Below are positions 22,496 through 33,707 of a stretch of 64,000 bases of DNA, piece by piece (position 1 is the stretch's first letter; each line of letters begins with the position of its first letter). The notes beneath the pieces were generated by a model that saw only the letters and a list, made by a program, of their open reading frames with translations, was not told the DNA's origin and did not search any database. The position numbers were made by a program, and so were the translations under genes. Source of the DNA: [Phialemoniopsis] sp. UDSM-2020 (lineage: Eukaryota; Ascomycota; Sordariomycetes; Thyridiales; Thyridiaceae); NCBI GenBank assembly GCA_018873225.1, contig JAEILZ010000009.1, positions 2,950,960 through 3,014,959 of the forward strand, written 5' to 3'.

Positions 22496-25400
22496 TCACT
22501 TGTTGCCAGCGAGCACCTGTCCTATAATATCTTCGAGAACTTGTGAGAACGAAGTGCACAGCTTCGAGGAATCGCCTTCAAGTAACGACAGAACTGTCAA
22601 GCACTGAGTGAGGATATTTCTTGTCTGTTCTGTACCTCTGGCACGACGATAGCTCGGACTGACGAGGCCCAACCCAACGAGAAACAGCAGGTGGGCCATG
22701 GTCCAATCAATGGGGACCACTAAAACCCTCGCAGCTGGGTTGCCAAGGAGGCAAGATCTCTTCTCATGCCGCGCAAGGACAGCGCAGGCTCTCACAATAG
22801 CATCGTACGATGCACGACACCCGTCAGTTGTGGAGACTGGGAACAAATGGGAAAGAAGAAGCGCTGTGTGGTGGTAGTGAAGATGCGCCCACGCATCTAA
22901 CACTGTGCGCATGTCTTCCATGTCGTCCATGAGCATGTTTCCAGCCCTCCAGTCCTCAATCCACAACTCTAGTTGACTGTCGATATTGTTCCGCCACGTG
23001 GCTTCTGGTGGTCCACTGGCCGTGGGCTGAGAATGAAGTCTGGCCGAGACCTGCAATTTCAGCAAAGAGATGCGGTAATAGGCTATCGAGATGGATTCTT
23101 GAACGGATCCGGACTTTTGCACAGTCATGATCTGGTGCACGCGTACTTAGTAATCTAGTCAGCTGCTTGGTAAGGAAGCATGGATACCTGTCTAAGGCTG
23201 TCTCCGATAACGAGTAGGCTCGGGCGCCCTAAGAAAACCGACGCATGGCTAAGTGCCTGGGTTAATAACGCTATCCAATGAGTTTGAGCGAAAGAACACT
23301 ACCTTTCGAGCGAGTACAACGTCCGAGAAAGCATGCACAGCAACTCTTCGTCCATATCATCATTGGCCGATGGACGATGAGATATGTCAAAATAGAGCCG
23401 GATGGCAAAGCCGAGGTTGCGCCAAAGGTCGCCAGCATCCGGCCGTAGCAGAGTGTACAACGAGACCAGTAGAGACCTCTGAAAGGTCAAGAGTTGATCA
23501 AGATGAATCCAGCCGTGTCGGGATCTGTCCATTCGTTGCATTGCCTTCTGAAAGAACATGGTGGAGTTTAATGGACCGAGAACCGAGCTATTCGCAAAAT
23601 GAGCACCTAAAGCCAAGATGAGATAGAATCGATCGTCGTGAGGAACTTGGTCTGCGTCGGCTTGAGCAGGGTAAGCGGCTTGAAAGATGGCGCCTAGTTG
23701 ATTCTCCTTGACTGTGGGGTAAAAAGTATTGACTGATCTCGAAAATATGTCAAACAGCATCTTTGCCACCGCTACTGGGGGTTTCCGGATTTCAAAAGCC
23801 TGTAGTTCGGGGTCCATACCCGTTGTTGATATATCAAATAGACCATCAGAGTCTTTCGGCGATGCCTCGGGCCGTAGTAATACAACACGTTGAAATTCTA
23901 CGGCCGAGCTTGAAGGTCCAAGAAAGAAAGTGTCGAGAACATCTACATCACAGGGACCTTCCCCATGTTCTTTGTCGTCGCTTGGGGCCATATAGTATGG
24001 GATCCAGACGTGTTTGGGGACTTGGCTCTCGGCGAACAACGAGCGCGTTGCCCCAGCTAATGCGACCTCGGGGGCCTGGCCGCCTGAGCCGTCCTTGATT
24101 CTATTGTACAAAGTGTGTATATACCTATGCAAACAAAGCGTTGTCAGCGAAGCGCAGCATGGTGGTTCCCCTAGAGCAAGCTACTGACCCACGAGACACG
24201 TCTTGTTGCAAGACAGCATCGTAATACGCACAGTCCCGATTCGACTTTGTACAGGCGGAGCACGAGGGGAAAATACGATCACACTTGATGTGCTGACCCC
24301 GACAGAACCCGCAGGCAGGGATCGAGTCTATCAAGGCCTTGATATCGATCTGCTCTTCCTCTTTGTGTTCTGGAGGGAGATAGACTTCCGCCATGTTCAG
24401 AGACGATGCTGTCCCATCAAACATGGCTTGCGCTGCCTCTGGGGTTGGTTCAAAGATGAACGAGTCCTCAAAGTTGAATTCGAAACCAGTATTGATAAAC
24501 TCTTGCCAAAGTTCATCAGAGAACAATGGGGATTGCTGGTCTAGAGGCCATGGAGCGATGTCCGATTCCTTATATTCCGTGGGATTCGGAATCTTGATGT
24601 TCTGATGATAGATGCTGTGAATCCTTCGTTGTGTGACTAGAAAGTCAAGCTCAGCAAGCAAGTTCACGTCGTAGCTTGCCTTGATGGACTGGTCATCACT
24701 CGACGCATTGCGTAAGATCGTGTCGGTCAACCTTGAGAAGTAGAAGCCGGTATCTGCTGCAGCAGGCCATCTGGCGGAGAGAGCGGCCTATTGATTGAAT
24801 GTCATCAGCTTCAAACCACTGCTAGGTGGTCCTTCAACAAAACTTACGAATAATGGACCCAGTAGTTTCAATGAGTCGTGTGCGTCATCTTCGAGGTGGA
24901 AGTCTCGAATCATCTGGCAGTGGTTTCTGAGTGTATACAATAACACCATACCAGCTTGGAAGACGTAATAGACAAATTGAAAAGAAAAGACGAGGTTACC
25001 CATCTGTACCAGCTTCCAGAGACCCCCGATTGTGATGATTGCTGTTGATGATGCAATCTGCAGCGAGCTCTCGGATGGGACGATGTTTCTGGAGCAAGGT
25101 CGGTGAAGCAGCAGGCGGCAATGATGGGCAGCGTTCATGGCCCATCCCGGCATGGTGCCTTCGAGCAAGGAAGCATCTTGCCATGCCTGTATTGACTGGT
25201 CCATCTTGTGCAGCCATGCGTCATAGTCGGCTGTGTCGGGTGGGAGGTCTTGGTCAAAAAATTGCACCCCGTGGATTTCCGATTGGATCCGACAAAGCTC
25301 TACCTCGCTCAAGAACTGGCTCAACCTTGTGTATTTTGAATGAGTGGCAGTGTCACTGCCTTGATCCATGCTATCGCTGGTGCTCTCTGACGGCAGTTCG

Positions 25401-26623
25401 GTCGTGATGTGGTCATCGCTGATGGCCAAAGGGCAGCCGTGCGCAATGACTATGGTCCGCTCAAGCTGGTATGCCTGTAGTATGTTAGCGAGACACACAA
25501 TAAAGATGGGCTGAGGTAATGCTTACCGTCCAGAAGAGCCTGCGCCTCAGATTACGCTGCGCAGAACTCGCGTGTCGGCCCCACTCGTCTTCGCGATGAA
25601 GGCCCAGTGCAATAGCCATGCGCATTGCCTCTCCGCTCATATACCAGACATTAGCAGTATATGGGAGGAGTAACGCCATCTGTATGAGCAAGAGGAAACA
25701 CTGCAATGACCTTGTGCTTGTGGTGTTGAGGAAAGAGCTGTGGCGCAAGGCGTCACGATGCAGTGATTCACCCAGGGAGGCAACCTTGCGAAAGTCCTGA
25801 GCTTTCGAGGTGACCGAACTGATGGCCAAAACCATAGAAACAAGAAACCAGTTCACTTCTGAAGGCTCGGAGCCTGGACCACCCGGTCTCCTGTAGAAGT
25901 GGTTGAATTGTTGGACCAGATCAGCTTCGTCGAAACAGGGATAGCGCGGGAGGATGCTGGTGATGTAATTGTCGAAGAGGACCTTGGCCACCTCCAGAGG
26001 GATCTTGGTTGCTCCTCTGTTTGAAATGCGAGTGCCATAGCCTTGGCTTGCCATTCTCGGCGGTTCTTCATTGTACAGGCCTCTGACAGTGATCTTGAGG
26101 GGTGGGCGTTCGGATCCATAAAACAACTTAGCCTCGTAGTATATACCGGGGCTATGACACAGAAGAGATGGCGAATACACCGACAGGATCGCGAGGCGCA
26201 TGACCCGGGAAACAAGGCTATGAGCGGCGTCGAACCTAGATCTCAGCACGTCTGTATCCTTGGTGGCGTCGAGTTGAAGCACCTCAATCTGAGATGGAGG
26301 CCTGTTCTCGGCTTCGGCCGCGGCTACACGGGCCTCTAGGTAGCGGACGATGCTGTGGCAAGTGAGCAGTGAGAACAAAGCACTGGGTCTACGTCACAGT
26401 GAGCCGTACCTTCTCGGGACTTCGGTCTCGTTGGAGCGGTTGATTCCAAGACATGGAGTTCGTGAGCGGGCGCATCGCGAGCACGAGGGAACCTTTCGGT
26501 CGCACTAGAGGGTCATCAGCGCGAGCAGATACCGCGTCTAGGTCACAGTTGACATACTTTCTTCTTCATCAGATAGCATCTTGCACATGATAGAGTTGAG
26601 CGACTGCGACTTGGAGTACCCAT
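22496..26623 (-). CDS. Tandem fusion of two Zn2Cys6 transcription factors (frame broken at one junction)
   Basis: Exons on the minus strand: 26623-26558, 26504-26410, 26352-25527, 25474-24848, 24787-24189, 24124-23303, 23256-23188 and 23131-22496. The first regulator starts MGTPSRSRSTLSCARCYLMKKK and completes a Zn2Cys6 cluster across intron 1 (CDRKVPSCSRCARSRTPC). A coiled-coil linker and a fungal transcription-factor (middle homology) domain follow, with AMRMAIALGLHRED and RRRLFW. Without any stop the frame continues into a second Zn2Cys6 cluster (CGFCRGQHIKCDRIFPSC onward) and a second middle homology domain. An internal ATG at 24393 (MAEVYLPPEHK) could start the second protein alone. The donor at 23302 leaves phase 2 but exon 7 (ALSHASVFLGRPS) reads in phase 0, so a one-base frameshift, an unusual splice or a sequence error is needed. 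Targets unknown. Confidence 0.72.
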
Positions 26624-28219
26624 GGTCGCTGGAAACGAGACCGCTGGGCGTCATGATGAAGGGATCGCTTGCGTCTCTGTGGTGAGATGGAAGGACATCA
26701 AGACATGCACACTAAGAAGGGCTGATTGACCAATACGATCTCTCAAATGTGACTCCACTCTGTCGGACTTTTCCGACAATCGCGGATCTCCGACGAGTCA
26801 GGCAGGTGCACTCGTCTTCGAGATCTGTATTCAACGATGAAGACGAATGGGCACGAACGAGGCTCACGACGGAGCAAAGGAGAGGGCTGAGAACGATGGA
26901 GAGGTTTGAGGTGGTAGACCATTCCCAGATACTGTCCTGGCCAAGGCTCATTCATTGGCTGTGTGCTGGGGGAGGCGTCGGCCAGCTTAGACCGTACGCC
27001 GACTGTGATCATCACATGGAAACGGGTTTGATCCAAGATTGATTCGAGAGTGACAGCCTCGCGGCACGAATGGGGATGTCTACAGTCATACTGCCTGAGC
27101 ATTGATGACAAGCAAAAGTGCACGGCAAAGGCTGCGCCCCGCCCGGTCTTATCTTTTCTTGAGGCTCCAGTAAGAAGTTGCAGGGCCTAGCTAGGATGGG
27201 AGCATTGCTTATTATGTCACAAGCACCTTGGCCCCGGCGGCTTACGAGGGACTTGATCGGAGCCGGGACTGTCTGCGCACGGGACAAGCACTTATCATCT
27301 GGGCAAAGGCGTACGGGCGGGCGGGGTGGATGAGTCCCCGGCCGGGTCTGGGCCGTGCTGGAACTGCGGGCGGGGAGCTAGCGGAACCAGAGCCGATGAG
27401 GGAGGCCGTGAGAAGAACAGAGAAACACCTGACTCGGCTACGATTCGTTGATTGCGATCCATAGAGTGGGGTCATCAGATTGCCTAGTGCCTCCGGAAGT
27501 CTGTCAAGGTAATGAGGGGATGGATGGTACCTATTTGGATACAGCATGAAAAGCCGCGATCTCCGTGTCTGTCTGCTTTTTCATTGCGTTGCGGAATATC
27601 TAGATGAAGGAAGAGACAAGGCATAGGAGAGGGAAGAACCCGGAGAATCAGCCGACCATCTTGACCTTGACCAACGGACCAGTGTTCTCGACTGATGAAG
27701 GAGCCAGACCGAAAAACCGGGCCATGGTGGGGTGTCAAGACTAGATGGACAGAATGTTTATCCACGTTTATCCGGGCAGCACAGCGGCCAGACTGCCGAA
27801 GACACTTCCCGACTCGAGCGAATCCGCGACCGGGCTCTTTTGCACCATGACCAATGACTGCAATCCCATTAGTACGGCTTCAAGTTTCTCCAATAGCTCC
27901 AAAATACAGGGCGCCAAATTAACCCCAATCCGCCATTTTAGCGATTTTACGTCAGTCAAACTACCGAAACTCAACATACGATGAGGGGTCTTGAATTGCG
28001 CCGTCGTTCTCTGCGACCGGCCTCTTTTTTCTCTCTTCCCCCTCCACTTCTGATAAAAACCTGGGGTTGCTCCTTTGTGTATAATTGAAAGTGTATCTAT
28101 TCTTTGCTCTTCATCCCTCCTCTTGATAGTATCCCTGTCGTCGTGATTGTACATTGCGCATCATCGCGAAATCTACCACCACCATCTTACTACTACTACC
28201 GCCACCACCACCGTAAATC
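26624..28219. other. Intergenic region, 1.6 kb
   Basis: Divergent promoter space between the fused regulator (-) and the ring-cleavage dioxygenase (+). The last 150 bp before the dioxygenase start are TC- and CCACCA-rich, a fungal 5' leader. The other open stretches are overlapping and unsupported. Confidence 0.45.
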
Positions 28220-29345
28220 ATGGCCACCAACGGCACCAACGGCACCACCAATGGCGCCTCTGCCAACAAGAGCAGCAAGTTCGACCCCAACTTCACAGCA
28301 CATGTCATCGGCCTCATGAGCCCCGAGACCAAGCCCCGCCACAGAGAGGTCCTGACCTCGCTCATCTCCCACCTGCACGACTTTTGCCGCGAGGTCGAGC
28401 TGACCCAGGATGAATGGATCTTGGGCGTGAACTATGTATGTCTTCTTCCTGTTCTGCACATTCCAAAGAAATCCGGCTTTGCTAACCTCTTTGGCCGTCA
28501 AAAAACAGATCAACCGGATAGGCCAGGCTTACCAGAAGAACCGAAACGAGGCATGGAGAGTGTGCGACATTCTGGGCGTCGAATCGTAAGCAGCTTCCCC
28601 TTGCCCTTCGTCGTCGCGCAACATTACATTGTCGCATTGGCCAGACGGCTAACGTATCCTCCTCTACTACAGGCTCGTCGACGAGATCAACCACACGGTC
28701 GTCACCGAGAAGGACCTGAAGCCCACATCCTCGACCATCCTGGGTCCTTTCTGGTCCCCCGAAACCCCCTTCCGGGACCTCGGCGCCAGCGTCGTCCAGG
28801 ATATGCCCAAGGACGGAGAGCTCACATTCTTCCACGGTGTTATCTCTGACGCCGAGACGGGCAAGCCCGTTGCCGGCGCCGTCTTCGACATGTGGCAGGC
28901 CAGCACCAACGGCAAGTACGACGTCTTCGACCCCGAGAACCAGTCCCGCCACAACCTCCGCGGCAAGTTCAGGACAGACGAGAACGGCAAGTTCTGGTTC
29001 TACTGCCTCAAGCCTACCGAGTATGCCATCGACACCACTGGCCCCTCGGCCGAGCTGCTCAAGATCATGGGCCGACACCCTTACCGCCCCGCCCACATCC
29101 ACATGATGGTCACCCACCCCGAGTACATTGGCGTGACCGCCCAGCTGTACCCCAACGACGACCCGTACCTCGAGACCGACACCGTCTGCGCTGTCAGGGA
29201 CGACCTCCTCCTCAACTTCAAGCCCGTCCAGAACGAGCCCAACGGCGCTGTGCTCGACGTCGAGTACAACGTCCGCGTGCTTCCCAAGAAGTACAAGCCC
29301 GACTCCACCATGCTGATGTCGAACGCCAACCAGGACAACTTCTAA
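28220..29345 (+). CDS. Intradiol ring-cleavage dioxygenase (catechol/hydroxyquinol 1,2-dioxygenase type)
   Basis: A non-haem Fe(III) enzyme that opens catechol or 1,2,4-trihydroxybenzene rings between the two hydroxyls, feeding the beta-ketoadipate route. Three exons: 28220-28435, 28509-28585 and 28673-29345, giving 321 residues. The N-terminal helical dimerisation domain contains INRIGQAYQKNRNEAWR. The catalytic beta-sandwich has SSTILGPFW, AVFDMWQAS, the first Tyr ligand in KYDVFDPE, the second in PTEYAIDTTGP, and the His-x-His pair in RPAHIHMMV: the full Tyr2His2 set. Length is normal and there is no signal peptide, so it is cytosolic. The P450 gene 1.2 kb downstream on the same strand could supply hydroxylated substrate. 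Choosing between catechol and hydroxyquinol would need phylogeny. Confidence 0.94.
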
Positions 29346-30517
29346 GAAATGGGACGCTGCTTGGGCATTATGATGATACCTTGTCTTTTAATCGGGATCG
29401 GCGTGGACTTTTGACGGGTTTTTAATAGTTCGGTTGGGTGGTCAACCCTCCTTTGTATATAGCGATGTAGCTCTCAACAGCGACGGCACTTCCGGAGGCC
29501 GGAAGGGGGTTCGAAACGAACCATGAATGATCTATTCAACTTATGACACCTCATGTTCCTTGGCTTGTCATGCCTGAAAAGTGCAGAATTGAGTGGAACG
29601 CGGCCGACTCGGCGATTTCAATTTTTGGCTTAATGGAGACACAAAGACGGAACGGAATCTCTTTTCTTCACGGGAGGCTTAGAGTCGCTTCGCAAATATG
29701 TACTCTGCGCCTCCAGACCCATTTCATCATACACCGTAGCTCTGGATTGCACAATGAGTCAGTTTAGTGAGGAACGAAGCACTTTATCAAGCAACATTCT
29801 GCTGATCCTTGGGGCGGAAAACCAGACCCGGGAATTGAGCTGCCACGCATTGGCCATTCTGGCTGAGCTTGGCCTCCACCCCCCGCACTAAGAACCGCTT
29901 CCGCAGATGCTACCCCGGACGTGGGCTTGAATCTGCAATGTCATACCCTAGCGTCTAAAGAACATCCTCCTCCGAGAGCCAATTGTTGATGGACTGATAT
30001 AGATATCCATTGATTTCCGAGAATACACCAATGAACCTCAATCTCAGTCTGGTTTGGCGCAAAACCTCTGTAGATAGATGCCTACCTAGTCTTCCAGACT
30101 GCCCGAGAGTGCCGTGTGGTGAAGCGAACTCGGACATGACGGGCCAAGCAGCACAGGACAGGAAGCAACACATAATACAGATTCATTTTCTTTTTTTCCG
30201 TTCCAGATGCATTGACTCCACGGGATGTATTCATCTCTCTTGGCGCTTCGTCCCAAACGAGACTCGACGGTGTGGCAGAGGCATTGCTAAGACATTGTTA
30301 GCTCGTGGATAATGATATCCCACTAATGGTCACAGGGGGTCGGAATGTGTGGGTCCAAACGTCCATGAGCCTCCAAGATGGCCAGTCCATCGAAGACTGT
30401 CGAGGAAGTACATAAGTCCAGTTAGCTTCGATGTATTTGCATTCTCTACCATCCCGTCTTCCCCATTGCACCCGACTGCACCACCGCACTGAGGGTTATT
30501 GTTCATAGTGTTCCAGA
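29346..30517. other. Intergenic region, 1.2 kb
   Basis: 3' flank of the dioxygenase and promoter of the P450. Near 29490-29506 lies a short perfect hairpin (CTTCCGG, 3-nt loop, CCGGAAG), followed by GGTTCG-AAA-CGAACC near 29508-29522. These could be RNA 3'-end structures. No gene supported. Confidence 0.4.
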
Positions 30518-32574
30518 ATGGGCGCCCTCGAGAGACTCTACGAAAACCCGGCCATTGTGCCTCTTGGCGCACTTGCCGCCGTGAGTATTTTACTCAGGTC
30601 TATGGAGTCGAGCGTATTACTGACGGTTCAATCTTGTCGTGTAGTTGTTTCTCTATGCTTGTTGGTCCTGCATCTACAACATCTGGTTCCACCCCCTTGC
30701 CCGCTTCCCAGGTCCATTTCTCGCAAAGATATCACCGGTATGTCCAGATCCATTGTCGAGCAGCTTCTTCTCAGTCCATTAACCGAGCGAGTACAGGTTT
30801 ACAGCATCTGGGGCTTGTTTCGAGGAAGGTGGCCTTTTGATGCTCACCAGCTTCACAAGAAATATGGTCCCGTCATTCGATTGATGCCCAATGAGCTCGC
30901 TTTCACCGACCCTCAAGGTAAGAAGCAACTTCTCAAGACCAGTGTGATTAATGGCAGGCTAATTACTGATACCTTTGTTAGCCTGGAAAGACATCTACGG
31001 ACACAGACAGGGACACCCGCAGTTTCACAAAGATCGTAAGTGCACCGGGGATGAGCGACAGCTTGGTAACTCGAGCTAACAGTAGAGACAGCGATCCAGT
31101 AAACATGCCTTGTCCCTTGTCCCGTCCGATAGCCGCCATCAAACCATATACTGACAGTATGGTGTTACAGCGTCGGTTCCGTACAAGATATTCCCGGCTC
31201 CACCACCTTGACCATGGCAGATGATGCGAACCACGCTCGGCAGAGACGGACTCTCGCCCATGCCTTCAGTCAGAAGGCGCTGCTGGAGCAGGAGAGCATC
31301 ATTCGAGGGTATGTCGACCTCTTCATCACCAAATTGACGCCCTTTGCGAAGTCTGGTCAACGCGTGAACATGTGCGATTGGTACAGTGAGTTTATCTTGA
31401 TTTTGCACGTGGACGTGAGTGGAATGGCATGCTGATGTCGTGGCTAGACTTTACTACCTTTGACATCATTGGCGACATGGCCTTTGGTGAGCCTTTCGGG
31501 TGCCTGCGAGACGGCGTCTGGCATGACTGGGTGTCGCTCATCACGCAAACAATCAAGGCGGGTGCTTTCGAGCAAGCCACTCGACGCATGTTCAAGACTG
31601 GCACATTCATGCAAAAGAATCTGGTCAAGCTCATCCCAAGCGATCTGAGGCGGAAGCGATTTGAGCACCTGGAACTCAGCAAGGAGAAATGTCTGAAGTG
31701 AGTAACGAAACATCCCATCTTTAGACGGCGTGAACGGCTGACCATCAATGATCAACAGGCGTATCGATGAGGGCCTCCGCCGGGAGCATCGCGACTTCTT
31801 GTACTACATCTTGCGAGCAAACGAGAAGGGCGGTGTCAAGCAGGACGAGATCATCTTGAACAGTGCCCTCTTTATGTAAGCCAGCCACTCTTTTTTCCTT
31901 CTTGAGCCGGCACCAAGTCAAAGGATCGCCTGGACTGACCTGTTCTTCTTCTTAGTGTTGCCGGCTCCGAGACCACCGCATCGTTGCTCTCGGGCATGAC
32001 CATGTGGCTGATGCGAACCCCCCATGCCTACAAGAGGCTGACCGAGGAGATCCGCGGCCGCTTCCCGTCAGCCGACAAGATGCACTTTTCTGAGCTCCAG
32101 GAGTGTACCTACATGAACGCATGCATCGATGAAGCCCTCCGCATCTTCCCGCCTGTTCCGACTGGTCTGACTCGGACTGTTCCCGAGGGCGGCGACACGG
32201 TGGCTGGAGAATTCATCCCTGGAGGCACCACTGTGTCGGTCTACTCGTGGGCTGCCACACACTCGCCGCACAATTTCTCCAAGCCGGACGAGTTCATCCC
32301 GGAGCGCTGGCTCGACCCTCAGTATGACTTTGAGAAGAAGGAAGCCAGCCAGGCCTTTTCGCTTGGCCCCCGCGGCTGTATTGGCAAGCATCTATCGTAC
32401 CTGGAGCTGCGATTGATCTTGGCCAACCTGCTGTGGCACTTTGATCTGGAGCGAGCCGATCTCGATGCGCCCGTCGATGTTTGGGATCCGACCGACGACT
32501 TGAAGCACGTCAAGGCTTTCAATACCTGGAACAAGCCACCACTCTGGACAAAGCTCACACCAGTGAAGCGTTGA
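30518..32574 (+). CDS. Cytochrome P450 monooxygenase (CYP65-like)
   Basis: A membrane-anchored haem monooxygenase of the ER. Nine exons: 30518-30580, 30645-30737, 30797-30917, 30982-31035, 31083-31098 (a 16-nt microexon), 31171-31385, 31448-31697, 31759-31875 and 31956-32574. The N-terminus has a hydrophobic anchor, then the Pro-rich hinge HPLARFPGPFLAK. The I-helix oxygen-binding motif is VAGSETTAS, the K-helix ExxR is EALRIFP, the PERF-like motif is PERW, and the haem-binding loop is FSLGPRGCIGKHL. The pattern WKDIYGHRQGHPQFHKD before the B region resembles fungal CYP65 proteins related to isotrichodermin C-15 hydroxylase, but substrate cannot be inferred. It lies downstream of, and co-directional with, the dioxygenase. 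Confidence 0.92.
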
Positions 32575-33097
32575 GACCTGGTGGTCCAGATTCATTAGAG
32601 TATCAACATTTGGGGACTTTGATGATGGAGGAGCTGAGCAATTTTGGGTCTGCTGGAGGAGAGATGGTAGACCAATCCCTTATGTTGGGATCTCAAAACA
32701 TTGAGCTTGGATTTTGTCGAGGAAATGAAAACTGACACCAAAATTTATCACGCGTTTTGGAGTGCTGCTTGCTCCTGGGGCTAATGCGGTAGGTATGGGA
32801 AGCAATTGAGTTTTTCACATGCTTGACGACACACTCGCGACAGTCAACACAGACAACGAGAGAAGCACCAATACCAGAATAAGCTATATTGGTCCATATA
32901 CAAAAAGGAGTGTGGATCACAGGCTAAGCTGGCCTGTGTGACAAAAAGCGAAAACGAATAAGAGTGCTCCGCGACTTGGTGCCGCACCCATCCCTGCTTC
33001 GAGTATTGTACCGGATCTTGTCATGAAACCTGCCCGAAACGTCAACGCAAGATGCTGTTTGCAATCTTTCGCTGGTGTACATCTGGCAAGTCAACGT
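32575..33097. other. Convergent intergenic region
   Basis: 3' flanks of the P450 (+) and the small secreted protein gene (-). No coding or RNA feature is visible. Confidence 0.4.
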
Positions 33098-33594
33098 CTA
33101 GTTGTCAATGAAGCATTTGGCGCTCTTCCACAGGTAGCCCAGGTTGCCGCGAGAATTCAAGCAGCCGGGCTGGCCATTGCCGGGCCAGTAAGAGCGCTGA
33201 ATCTCCTGCTTGCCGGCGCAACCGTAGTCCGAATAGAATGTACAGTGTCCCTGGGTCGTCACGGCGTTGCCAGTCTGCAGGAAGGCCGAGACCGTGTTCA
33301 GGCTCTTGATGTTGTCCGACAGGTTGAGCGTGATGCACTGACAAAAACAGGTCAGTATTAACTAGTATCCAACGCACTAAATGGATCACTTACCTCGGCG
33401 GCCGCACCGTCCTGAGTCGTGCCAACCTTGGGACTCTTGCCGTAGTATGCGTAAAAGTGGCCAGCGAAATTGCTACATTTACCATCGGTGTAGTAGTTGA
33501 CTTGCGTCGCCTCCCCACTCGGTCCTGCTGCCAGCGACGGACCCGCAAGACTGGCGACGATGGCGCCGAGGGAGAGGACGGATGTAGATTTCAT
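33098..33594 (-). CDS. Small secreted cysteine-containing protein (effector-like)
   Basis: Two exons (33594-33394 and 33337-33098) encode 146 residues. MKSTSVLSLGAIVASLAGPSLA is a clear signal peptide with cleavage near AGPSG. The mature chain of about 124 residues has six cysteines (in DGKC, the exon-start Cys, GHC, YGCAG, QPGC and SAKC), enough for three disulphides, and is rich in Gly, Tyr, Asn and Ser. No membrane segment, enzymatic motif or GPI tail is seen. Size, secretion and cysteine content fit a secreted effector or surface-active protein of a plant-associated fungus, but I do not recognise the family. Confidence 0.85.
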
Positions 33595-33700
33595 ATTTGG
33601 AACGTGAGTAAAAGTGCGGAATGTACTTGACTGTTGATTGTATGGATTCGCTTGATGGGATGAAAAGACAGACCTTTTTCTGGCCCGGATCCTGCAGCCT

Positions 33701-33707
33701 TTATATA
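33701..33707 (-). promoter_or_regulatory. TATA box of the small secreted protein gene
   Basis: TATATAA on the minus strand, about 107 nt before the ATG at 33594, followed by a CT/GA-rich leader; spacing suits a TATA-driven, strongly expressed fungal secreted-protein gene. Confidence 0.55.

Noticed and set aside
29508..29522. GGTTCGAA, resembling a tRNA B box
   Set aside because: The following bases do not complete the B box and no A box or acceptor stem is present; it is part of a short palindrome in the dioxygenase 3' flank.
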